12,980 nucleotides of DNA, from contig JAEENF010000279.1 of the NCBI GenBank assembly GCA_016283605.1, forward strand, positions 1 to 12,980, written 5' to 3'. Positions 6,605 to 12,980 of this stretch are shown here, piece after piece. The DNA comes from Prevotella sp. (GTDB lineage Bacteria; Bacteroidota; Bacteroidia; Bacteroidales; Bacteroidaceae). Positions within the stretch are counted from its first letter, which is position 1. Each line of letters starts with the position of its first letter. The notes beneath the pieces are model-generated. The model saw only the letters and a list, made by a program, of their open reading frames with translations. It did no database searches and was not told the DNA's origin. A program made the position numbers and the translations under genes.

Positions 6605-8170
6605 TTATCTTTTCTTTCCTGTCATTGTTATCAGTGGTATAATCATCTCTTCCATCGAGATACCACCGTGCTGGAAGGTATTACGATAGTACGAGACGTA
6701 ATAGTTGTAGTTGTTGGGGTAGGCGAAGAAGGCATCGCCTGTGGCAAAGACGTAACTCGTCGATAGGTTGGGCGCTGGCAGCAGGGCCTTGCGGGGCTCC
6801 TTGATGGTAAAGAGGTTCTTGTCATCGTAAGCCAGGTTCTTGCCGAGTTTGTAGCGCAGGTTGGTGTTGGTGTTCCTGTCGCCAACAATCTTGACGGGTT
6901 CCGTACAACGTATACTGCCGTGATCGGTGGTGACGATGACCTTGTAGTCTGTCTGAGCCAGTTGTTTGAAGAAGTCAGCAATGACGGAGTGACGGAACCA
7001 GGAGAGGGTGATGGAGCGATAGGCACTTTCGCTGTTGGCCAGCTCTCGCACCATCCGGGACTCTGTCCTCGCATGACTCAGCATGTCGATGAAATTGAAG
7101 ACCATCACATTCAGGTCGTTCTTGCAGAGTTGGTTGAACTGCTGCATCATCTTGTCGGCCTCGATGGAGGTGTTCACTTTGTGATAGCTGAAGGTGTTCT
7201 TCTTCCTGTAACGTTCCAACTGCGTCTGGATCAGTGGCTCTTCGTTCAGGTTCTTGCCTTCTTCCTCGTCCTCGTCCACCCAGAGGTCAGGAAACATCTC
7301 CGCAATCTTATTGGGCATCAGACCTGAGAAAATGGCGTTACGGGCATATTGCGTGGCGGTGGGCAGGATGCTGCAGTAGAGCTCTTCTTCTATCTCAAAC
7401 TGGTCGCCAATCTCCTGGGCGAGCATGCGCCACTGGTCGTAACGGAAATTGTCGAGCACCACAAGCATCACCTTCTGACCTTCGCCAAGCAGAGGGAAGA
7501 TCTTGGTCTTGAAGAGTTCCGGCGAAAGGAGGGGTCTTTCTGCGGAGACAGGAGAAGAGAGGGCGGAGATCCAGTCCAGATAGTTCTTCTTGATGAACTT
7601 GGCAAAGCCCAGATTGGCTTCTTCTTTCTGCATCCGCAGCATCTCCGTCATATTACTGTCTGTACTGCTGAGTTCCAGTTCCCAGTGCACGAGTTTCCTG
7701 TAGATGTCTACCCAGTCCTGCCACGTCCTGCAGTCCATGATCTGCATGGCGATCTGTTGGAAGTTCTGCTGATATTGGTTCTGGGTCACCTCGGTCTCTA
7801 TCTCCTTGCGATGGATGTTCTTTTTCAGCGTCAGGAGTATCTGGTTGGGGTTGACGGGCTTGATCAGATAGTCGGCAATCTTCTGTCCGATGGCCTGTTC
7901 CATGATGTTTTCTTCCTCGCTCTTGGTCACCATCACTACGGGTAGTGCCGGCTGCAGTTCTTTGATACGCTGCAGGGTTTCCAGACCGCTGAGGCCCGGC
8001 ATCTGTTCATCGAGCAACACCAGGTCGAAACTACGTTCACGACAAAGGTCTATGGCATCGGTACCGTTGCTGACCGTTACCACCTCATAGTCCTTCTTCT
8101 CGAGGAACAAGATCTGCGCTTTCAACTGCTCGATCTCGTCATCCACCCATAATAAAGCGCCGTTTATCAT
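6605..8170 (-). CDS. porX: PorX: response regulator with PglZ/alkaline-phosphatase-like domain
   Basis: This 521-residue cytoplasmic protein pairs a receiver domain with a C-terminal PglZ domain, the architecture of PorX, a regulator of the T9SS. In the receiver domain (about 5-120) the acidic pair is D10/D11, the phosphoacceptor D54 (LVLLDEQMPG), T82 and K104. A helical linker (about 120-220) follows. The metal-dependent hydrolase domain shows VVLDNFR (D240), PTATQYARN (T271 or T273), FIDMLSH (D362, H366), TTDHGS (D416, H417) and QHGG (H501), so all expected metal ligands seem present. I chose ATG at 8170. The frame also allows GTG one codon upstream at 8173. It starts 12 nt after the stop of the porW-like gene and ends 6 nt before tsaE. 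In known systems PorX is partnered with the histidine kinase PorY; no kinase gene is in this window. Confidence 0.93.
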   Translation of the reverse strand: MINGALLWVDDEIEQLKAQILFLEKKDYEVVTVSNGTDAIDLCRERSFDLVLLDEQMPGLSGLETLQRIKELQPALPVVMVTKSEEENIMEQAIGQKIADYLIKPVNPNQILLTLKKNIHRKEIETEVTQNQYQQNFQQIAMQIMDCRTWQDWVDIYRKLVHWELELSSTDSNMTEMLRMQKEEANLGFAKFIKKNYLDWISALSSPVSAERPLLSPELFKTKIFPLLGEGQKVMLVVLDNFRYDQWRMLAQEIGDQFEIEEELYCSILPTATQYARNAIFSGLMPNKIAEMFPDLWVDEDEEEGKNLNEEPLIQTQLERYRKKNTFSYHKVNTSIEADKMMQQFNQLCKNDLNVMVFNFIDMLSHARTESRMVRELANSESAYRSITLSWFRHSVIADFFKQLAQTDYKVIVTTDHGSIRCTEPVKIVGDRNTNTNLRYKLGKNLAYDDKNLFTIKEPRKALLPAPNLSTSYVFATGDAFFAYPNNYNYYVSYYRNTFQHGGISMEEMIIPLITMTGKKR

Positions 8171-8182
8171 CACTTTTCATTT

Positions 8183-11100
8183 TTACCAGAAGTCGTCGCC
8201 GAAGTCAAAGTCATCTACCTTTTTCTTCTTCGTCTTCTGGGGATTGGTCTTATTATCTTCTGCTTCACGCTCTTCCGTCTCCTGCGGTTCCGTGCCCAGG
8301 TCTTCTGCATCGGTCTGTTCTATCTCTGCAGGTTGTATCAGCAGTTTCTCCTGACTGATCTTCATCGGCAGGAAGGTGTCCTCGTAGAACTGCTCGTAGT
8401 CGTCGTAGCTGAATCGTGTGCCGAGCAGGGCCAGGTTGGTGGCGCTGATGATGAGGCTTCTGCACCCTTCCAGTCGCTCTGTCATGGCCTTGTCGCTATA
8501 GAGCTGACGGGCGTATTGGAGGGCTTCGTCGTAGCTGAGGAAGCCGCTGATCATCATTCTTCTGATGCCGTTGTCCTCATCAATCTGTATCTCGAAGTTA
8601 CGGACGAGGAAGTTGGTGAAGTTATACTTCGCCATCTCGTAGAGCAACTGGTTCTCGTTCACAGAGTCGGGCTCGTAGGCGAGGATGAAGAGGAAGTCCT
8701 GATGGGGGTCTGCACTCAGGGTGTCGGTGACGGTAGAGTCTTTGCTGAGTGTGATGTCTCTGCGCGACCATACATCGCCGATGTCAAACTTTCCGCCGTG
8801 CAGTCTGCGACCTTCTTGTACGCCTTTGATAATCATACCGGCCATCTCGCTGACTTCACTTTGCGGGTATTTCTCCACCACAGTCTTCAGACGGACCATA
8901 CAACTGTCGGCATTGCCGTCGTTCAGATAGCTCAGACCGTCGATGAAGATGAACTTCGCGCGGTTCTCACCCAGCGGGAACCGCTCTGCCGAAAGTCGGG
9001 CGTTGCTGCGGATGATGTCGTGCCTATCGTCCTTGAAGGCCTGATAGGTGTTGGCATAGAGCGAGTCTTCGATATGTTCACCGAAACGGGCATTCTCAGC
9101 GTAGTAGGGGTCGCTCAGCAGAATGGTCCATTCACTCTCCGGGAAATGAGCCTGCAACTGTCTGAGACAACTGTCTGCCATCGTCTTGTCGCCTTGTCGG
9201 GCATATAGCAGGAAGAGGTGATACCATGCATCGTCCAGATGTTCGTAGTCGGGATAGTCTCTGGCGAGTCGGTTCAGCTGTCGCTCACAAAGTCTCATGT
9301 TCTCCAACTTGTCCTTGAAGATGATACCTGAGTGCAGCAGTCCGTCTTTGATCAGTTCGTGGGCTGCGGCCTTCTGTTCTTCGCTGAAGGGTATCTGTGC
9401 CAGATAGTATTCGCGGTTGTGAGGGTCGTTGGCCAGTGTGTCGGCAGCGATGCTGTCGTTGGGGGCATCGACTGCGAGCGAATCGGAGAACTCGGCGCTT
9501 TCAGAAGACTCTGGGTTTTCTGAATCTTCGGCACTTTGGCTGCTGCCGAAATTCACCACCGTCTGGTTCAGTCGCTGCCAGTTGTCGGCATTCTCACGCT
9601 TTCCCCATTGGCGCTGGAAGGTGCTTTTACCCTGATTCACAACGATGGGATTGTAGAAATACCATTGTCCGTTACCTTGCTGCGCATTGGGCGGCGTAGG
9701 GGTGTTCTGACGGTTCATATTGTTGTTGCCGACAGCTTGGTTACGTTGTTGTATCTCTTCAGCTTCGGCTTCCTGTTGTGCCCTCAGGGCTTCTTTCTCT
9801 TTTTTCTTCAAGTCGCTGATGATACGGTCTATCACTTTCGTCACTTCGGCCTCGGGTAGGGTAGAGAGATGCAACAGCGAGTCCTGCAACTGCACGGCAT
9901 CGGTATAGGGCACGAGTTCGTCGAGCACCTTCGAGCGTTTCGACAGTTCTTCGTAGTCGTCGCGCTCCTTGTCCAACAGTCCGATGGCCTCACCATAGCA
10001 GCGCTGGGCATCGTTGAATTTTTCCTTCTCCCAGTAGATGTTGCCCAAGGTCAGCAGCAGCACACCTTTCTCAATTCCGCTACGGGTGGCCTTTTCGTTA
10101 CCCTTCTCGTAGGCGGCAATGGCGTTCGTGGTGTCTTTCTCCGTCAGGTAGATGTTGCCGATGGCGTAGTACACCTGGTCCAGATAGTCTTTGTTGTTAT
10201 CGTTGGAGGCCATCCGCTTCAGCCTGCTGATCATCGCCTTGGCATTGCCTCGTGCCATCACCTCCGACTGTGCGATGCGGGCATTGAACTCCAGTTCGTA
10301 GGCAGGATGACAGCCCACCACCTTCTTGAAGGCGCGCTCTGCCTCTTCCCGATGTCCCAACTGTCGTTCTATCTGTCCTAGCAGGAACCACTCTCGCGCC
10401 CGCTGGTTGTTGCGCCGTTCGTGTTTGATGACTTTCTGCAGATAGTTGGCGGCCTTCTGGTATTCTCCTGTGCGCAGATAGTAGTTGGCATAGGTGTAGT
10501 CCCAGTCCTTTACGGTGCGGTAGTCTACGGAGTCGCGGCTCATATTCCGGATCACGTCTTCGGCATCGTACAACCAGTCCAGTTCCGTATAGCATTTGGC
10601 GAGCCAGGCTTTGGCGAGACCGTTCTGCAGGGGTTGTGTCTGATACAGACGGGTCATATACGAGAAGGTGGCGGCGGCCTCGTCGAAGGCGCCTTTCTGG
10701 AACTGGGCCTTACCCAACAGCATCCAGGCTTTCCAGATAAAAGGATTGTATTCGCGACGTCCTAGCCACTCCCGGTCCTTGGCCGTCTTGGTCTTGCCGC
10801 TTTTCCATTCTGGCTTGGCTTTGATGCTATGGAGCTTGATGGTCTTCTCGGCTTTCTCGATGGCCCGGTCGTACTGGCCTTTACCGATCTCACGGCTGTT
10901 CTTGTTGCCGACGGTATAGAGGGGCAGCAGCTCGGTATAGTTGTCCTTGTTGCCTTTCTCCTTCTCCAGGTTACCGTCGATGAAGGCCTGCTGACCATTG
11001 AAATAAGTGTTGTATCGTGCGTTGAATGCATGCCACCAACGCGATTTCGCATTGTTCTTCTGAGTCGAGCAGGATAGGGTGAGGAAGATAGAGGAAGTTA

Positions 11101-11362
11101 GAAGAAGGCAGAGGAAGATAGAAGACATTAGTTTTGTTTCAGAAGTCATTTGTCTTCTATCTTCTTCTATCTTCTTTTTTCTCCCTCTTTCTACTTCTTC
11201 CATCAGACAATGGATCTTGCAATTTCCTTCCTCTGCTTCTGTGCAGGTGGAGCAGTCGTGACCCAGTTTGACATCGTCATTGCCCTTGTCAAACTTATTG
11301 GCTACTGCGGCCACAATCCCCAGCACCACGATCATCCCTATGCATACTATCGCAAACTCCAT
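8183..11362 (-). CDS. porW: PorW/SprE-like TPR lipoprotein, with an extra N-terminal membrane/Cys-motif module
   Basis: This is a single uninterrupted frame of 1059 codons from ATG at 11362. Residues 80-97 are a hydrophobic signal sequence ending at LTLSC, with C98 the likely lipidated cysteine, followed by STQKNNAKSRWWHAFNARYNTYFNG, typical of PorW/SprE lipoproteins of the T9SS. TPR-like helical repeats cover about 205-465. A Lys/Glu/Gln-rich helix (515-545) and an Asn/Gln/Pro linker precede the family hallmark WYFYNP...FQRQWGKRENADNWQR (567-597). A Ser/Glu-rich linker (607-630) leads to a second TPR-like region (about 660-850). The tail ends in acidic, aromatic DDFDFGDDFW. Residues 1-71 look like a separate small protein fused in frame, described in its own entry. 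The mature lipoprotein probably starts translation at an internal ATG (11149 or 11128). It should face the periplasm. porX follows after 12 nt. Confidence 0.85.
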   Translation of the reverse strand: MEFAIVCIGMIVVLGIVAAVANKFDKGNDDVKLGHDCSTCTEAEEGNCKIHCLMEEVERGRKKKIEEDRRQMTSETKLMSSIFLCLLLTSSIFLTLSCSTQKNNAKSRWWHAFNARYNTYFNGQQAFIDGNLEKEKGNKDNYTELLPLYTVGNKNSREIGKGQYDRAIEKAEKTIKLHSIKAKPEWKSGKTKTAKDREWLGRREYNPFIWKAWMLLGKAQFQKGAFDEAAATFSYMTRLYQTQPLQNGLAKAWLAKCYTELDWLYDAEDVIRNMSRDSVDYRTVKDWDYTYANYYLRTGEYQKAANYLQKVIKHERRNNQRAREWFLLGQIERQLGHREEAERAFKKVVGCHPAYELEFNARIAQSEVMARGNAKAMISRLKRMASNDNNKDYLDQVYYAIGNIYLTEKDTTNAIAAYEKGNEKATRSGIEKGVLLLTLGNIYWEKEKFNDAQRCYGEAIGLLDKERDDYEELSKRSKVLDELVPYTDAVQLQDSLLHLSTLPEAEVTKVIDRIISDLKKKEKEALRAQQEAEAEEIQQRNQAVGNNNMNRQNTPTPPNAQQGNGQWYFYNPIVVNQGKSTFQRQWGKRENADNWQRLNQTVVNFGSSQSAEDSENPESSESAEFSDSLAVDAPNDSIAADTLANDPHNREYYLAQIPFSEEQKAAAHELIKDGLLHSGIIFKDKLENMRLCERQLNRLARDYPDYEHLDDAWYHLFLLYARQGDKTMADSCLRQLQAHFPESEWTILLSDPYYAENARFGEHIEDSLYANTYQAFKDDRHDIIRSNARLSAERFPLGENRAKFIFIDGLSYLNDGNADSCMVRLKTVVEKYPQSEVSEMAGMIIKGVQEGRRLHGGKFDIGDVWSRRDITLSKDSTVTDTLSADPHQDFLFILAYEPDSVNENQLLYEMAKYNFTNFLVRNFEIQIDEDNGIRRMMISGFLSYDEALQYARQLYSDKAMTERLEGCRSLIISATNLALLGTRFSYDDYEQFYEDTFLPMKISQEKLLIQPAEIEQTDAEDLGTEPQETEEREAEDNKTNPQKTKKKKVDDFDFGDDFW
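11111..11167. repeat. Inverted repeat spanning the internal start codons of the porW-like ORF
   Basis: GAAGATAGAAGACA (11114-11127) and its exact reverse complement TGTCTTCTATCTTC (11151-11164) can form a 14-bp stem, extended by three more pairs after one mismatch, with a 23-nt loop. In the porW-like mRNA the loop holds the ATG at 11149, and the ATG at 11128 sits at the loop/stem edge. Neighbouring DNA has further GAAGATAGA-like copies, so the hairpin seems built from a short purine-rich repeat in opposite orientations. Confidence 0.8.
11150..11362 (-). other. N-terminal module of the porW-like ORF: one-helix, four-cysteine small protein, possibly a fused separate gene
   Basis: Codons 1-71 begin at ATG 11362 with a membrane helix (about 2-21, MEFAIVCIGMIVVLGIVAAV). 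A charged stretch leads to C37-x2-C40-x7-C48-x3-C52 (CSTCTEAEEGNCKIHC), then LMEE and a Lys/Arg/Glu-rich tail. From memory, small Bacteroidetes membrane proteins with this helix plus CxxC layout occur as separate genes; I cannot name the family. The four cysteines suggest zinc or iron-sulfur binding, which is inference. No stop codon separates it from the lipoprotein, and the joining DNA is repeat-rich. It starts 31 nt after the aroA stop. Confidence 0.6.
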
Positions 11363-11385
11363 CCCCCTACAGCGGTAGCAAATTA

Positions 11386-11413
11386 TTCACTCTTCACTTT
11401 TCACTTTTCACTT
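11386..11413. repeat. Tandem heptamer TTCACTC/TTCACTT, 4 copies, at the aroA 3' end
   Basis: The plus strand has TTCACTC followed by three TTCACTT units. Read on the minus strand, the copies encode the last residues of AroA (VKSEK) and its TGA stop (11396-11394), then run into the gap before the porW-like ORF. The first unit is the same as the unit repeated inside pssA (331-358). Confidence 0.95.
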
Positions 11414-12650
11414 CAAAGCCACAGGCTTTGAGATCCTCCCAGAAGTGCGGATACGATTTCGTCACCACTTGCGGATTATTGATCAGAATGCTCCCCGCTT
11501 TCAGCGCATATGGTGCGAAGGCCAGGGCCATACGGTGGTCCTCGTAGGTGTCGATGCCTTGTTCCATATGGGGCTCGCAGCGTTTGCCGTTCCACAACAG
11601 TTCACTATCGTTTCTGCTCTCTATCACATAGCCCAACTTCCGCATCTCGGTCTTCAGTGCCTCGATGCGGTCGGTCTCTTTGATCTTCAGCGTCGATAGT
11701 CCCTTGAAATGGAAGTGTATCCCCATCGCGGCACAGGTTACCACGAAGGTCTGCGCCAGGTCGGGCGAGTTCACAAAGTCGTATTCCAGCTTTGGCAGAC
11801 AACGACCGTTCTTCTTGATGGTCACCGTCTGGGGCTTCGTGCTCTTCTTCGACTGGAATGTGGTCTTCACGCCCAGCATACTGAAGAGGTATCTTACCAC
11901 CGAGTCGCCCTGTTTCGAGCCGTCCTTCAGTCCTGTGAGTCTCACTGAGGCCTCGGTATCGTCCATCAGCGCCAGCATCTCATACCAGTAGGAGGCACCG
12001 CTCCAGTCGTTCTCTATCAGATATTCCTTACTCTTATAGGGCTTGGGCTTGATGGTGATGGTGTCGCTAGAGGTCCATTCGGCATCAGCACCAAATTCGC
12101 CCATCATCCACAGCGTCAGGTCGATGTAGGGACGTGATATCAGGTCGCCCGTCATCTGCAGTTCCAGACCGTTCTCCAGTACAGGACCGATCATCAGCAG
12201 GGCCGAGATGTACTGTGAACTCACGTTGCCTGCAATCTCCAGCCTGCCGCCTTCGAGTTTCTTACCTGTGATGCGGAGTGGGGGATAGCCTTCCTCCCCA
12301 ACGTATTCAATCTGTGCGCCCAGCATACGCAGGGCATCGACGAGTATGCTGATAGGCCGATGCTTCATCCGTTCTGTGCCAGTGATGATGTGTGTGCCGC
12401 GCATCACACTCAGATAGGCAGTCATGAAACGCATGGCCGTACCTGCGGCCTTGATGTCAATCTCATCGGGCATATAACGCAGTGCATTGATGATCACTTC
12501 CGTGTCGTCACAGTCGCTGAGGTTCTGAGGCAGCAGACTGCCACCACTGAGGGCATAGATAATCAGCGCTCTGTTAGAGATGCTTTTCGAGGCTGGCAGA
12601 TTGACGATGGTGTCTAGTCGCTCTGGAGCTGTAATCTTATATGTTGTCAC
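11394..12650 (-). CDS. aroA: 3-phosphoshikimate 1-carboxyvinyltransferase (EPSP synthase)
   Basis: This 418-residue cytoplasmic enzyme of the shikimate pathway joins phosphoenolpyruvate to shikimate-3-phosphate on the way to aromatic amino acids. Conserved substrate-binding and catalytic elements are visible: LPASKSISNRA (K22, S23, R27), AAGTAMRFMTA (68-78, a variant of the usual N-A-G-T-A motif), GTERMKHRPI (91-100), SSQ (144-146), D297 in NSPDLAQ, IKETDR (323-328), DHRMA (371-375) and K398 in VVTKSYPHF. The AAGTA form and moderate divergence are as in other Bacteroidales AroA proteins. The start is GTG (12650-12648). An in-frame TAA lies about five codons upstream, and the next internal Met is residue 60, past the K22 motif. 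The last five residues and the stop codon lie in a heptamer repeat, so the C-terminus is probably variable between strains. It heads the aroA-porW-porX-tsaE run. Confidence 0.96.
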   Translation of the reverse strand: MTTYKITAPERLDTIVNLPASKSISNRALIIYALSGGSLLPQNLSDCDDTEVIINALRYMPDEIDIKAAGTAMRFMTAYLSVMRGTHIITGTERMKHRPISILVDALRMLGAQIEYVGEEGYPPLRITGKKLEGGRLEIAGNVSSQYISALLMIGPVLENGLELQMTGDLISRPYIDLTLWMMGEFGADAEWTSSDTITIKPKPYKSKEYLIENDWSGASYWYEMLALMDDTEASVRLTGLKDGSKQGDSVVRYLFSMLGVKTTFQSKKSTKPQTVTIKKNGRCLPKLEYDFVNSPDLAQTFVVTCAAMGIHFHFKGLSTLKIKETDRIEALKTEMRKLGYVIESRNDSELLWNGKRCEPHMEQGIDTYEDHRMALAFAPYALKAGSILINNPQVVTKSYPHFWEDLKACGFEVKSEK

Positions 12651-12690
12651 TATTTTATTTTTTTACCTGATTTACCTTATAAATAACGTG

Positions 12691-12722
12691 CAAAATTACA
12701 TATTATTGTTGATTCGGGCAAA
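12691..12722 (-). promoter_or_regulatory. Bacteroidetes-type promoter for aroA run
   Basis: On the minus strand, TTTG (12722-12719) is followed by 20 nt and TAATTTTG (12698-12691), matching TTTG / TAnnTTTG. The start should lie near 12684, about 35 nt before the aroA GTG. I see no other clear promoter between here and tsaE, so this may drive the whole four-gene run. Confidence 0.8.
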
Positions 12723-12769
12723 TATCATCTGTAAAAAAACGTTGTTTTTGAAAAAAAGTTCCCTAAAAA

Positions 12770-12801
12770 TTTGCATATACCAAAAAATCTGTGTACTTTT
12801 G
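12770..12801 (+). promoter_or_regulatory. Bacteroidetes-type promoter for tRNA-Pro
   Basis: TTTG (12770-12773), a 20-nt spacer, then TACTTTTG (12794-12801). The start should lie near 12808, about 40 nt before the mature tRNA 5' end. It is divergent from the aroA promoter, with about 47 bp between the two upstream boxes. Confidence 0.85.
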
Positions 12802-12846
12802 CACCCGCATTCGACAAAAAGGGTCGGTGCTAAGCTTTAAAAGGAT

Positions 12847-12919
12847 CGGGATTTAGCGCAGTTGGTAGCGCACACGTCTGGGGGGCGCGAGGTCGCTGGT
12901 TCGAGTCCAGTAATCCCGA
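12847..12919 (+). tRNA. tRNA-Pro (anticodon GGG)
   Basis: A complete 73-nt cloverleaf is visible. The acceptor stem is CGGGATT / AATCCCG with discriminator A. The D-stem is GCGC / GCGC with loop AGTTGGTA. The T-arm is GCTGG-TTCGAGT-CCAGT. The anticodon loop CTGGGGG gives GGG at positions 34-36, which reads proline CCC/CCU codons. The 3' CCA is not encoded; the bases after the discriminator are CAG. In the anticodon stem CACGT / GCGCG, the second pair (28-42) is an A-C mismatch and the closing pair is T-G, so this stem is weaker than usual. Confidence 0.92.
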
Positions 12920-12926
12920 CAGAATG

Positions 12927-12968
12927 AATCGCTAAGAAGTTGATAATCAACAACTTGGCGATTTTTTT
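12927..12968 (+). terminator. Rho-independent terminator after tRNA-Pro
   Basis: AATCGC and AAGTTG on the left pair with CAACTT and GCGATT on the right, with a small internal asymmetry (TAAG against G) and an 8-base loop. A run of seven T (12962-12968) overlaps the end of the stem. It lies 7 nt after the tRNA, so the tRNA appears to be a single-gene transcript. Confidence 0.85.
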
Positions 12969-12980
12969 ATTATTCCCGTG

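Noticed and set aside
8171..8173. GTG as the porX start
   Set aside because: Possible, but the next codon is ATG and the added residue changes nothing in the receiver domain, so ATG is the simpler choice.
8166..8185. Heptamer-like sequence between the porW-like gene and porX
   Set aside because: Only about one GTGA/ATGAAAA-like unit is present; too short to separate from chance in A-rich intergenic DNA.
8333..9208. Open frame of 291 codons on the plus strand inside the porW-like gene
   Set aside because: Antisense shadow of a clear TPR lipoprotein; no promoter, motif or partner gene supports it.
12580..12840. Plus-strand open frame of 86 codons before the tRNA
   Set aside because: It begins antisense to aroA and crosses both divergent promoters; its translation is lysine- and isoleucine-rich, as expected from AT-rich intergenic DNA.

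Overview
The window looks like chromosomal housekeeping DNA from a Bacteroidales bacterium, most likely Prevotellaceae (Prevotella in the broad sense). The clues are: four promoters of the Bacteroidetes primary-sigma type (TTTG, 20-nt spacer, TAnnTTTG); no convincing Shine-Dalgarno sequences; PorX and PorW/SprE-type proteins of the type IX secretion system (T9SS); a DUF4834-like small protein behind pssA; and a tRNA without an encoded CCA end. No phage, transposon, CRISPR array or defence island was seen.

Region 1 (1-1537, minus strand) is a phospholipid operon read psd -> pssA -> DUF4834-like gene, the last cut by the window edge. Psd and PssA are consecutive steps: PssA makes phosphatidylserine and Psd decarboxylates it to phosphatidylethanolamine. 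Region 2 (1538-1680) is a compact divergent promoter pair for psd and dnaE. Region 3 (1681-6136, plus strand) holds dnaE (replicative polymerase alpha subunit, with an apparently intact PHP metal site), trxA (thioredoxin, behind a sequence matching the sigma-54 -24/-12 consensus) and a small acidic protein of unknown function. A strong bidirectional hairpin terminator at 6136-6174 separates this run from the convergent minus-strand genes.

Region 4 (6173-12650, minus strand) is a tightly packed run read aroA -> porW/sprE-like TPR lipoprotein gene -> porX -> tsaE. It mixes metabolism (EPSP synthase), two T9SS-associated genes side by side, and tRNA t6A synthesis. The porW-like reading frame carries at its N-terminus an extra, apparently independent module: one membrane helix plus a four-cysteine motif. 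A purine-rich, inverted-repeat segment with no stop codon joins the two. Region 5 (12651-12980) has divergent promoters for aroA and a tRNA-Pro(GGG) gene with its own terminator.

The most unusual DNA-level signals are a dispersed seven-base tandem repeat (GTGAA-containing units), which forms coding sequence inside pssA, supplies the pssA GTG start and supplies the aroA C-terminus and stop, and the repeat-rich junction inside the porW-like ORF. I found no wholly new system. The best leads are the fused porW reading frame, the heptamer repeats used as coding sequence, and the sigma-54-like promoter in front of trxA.
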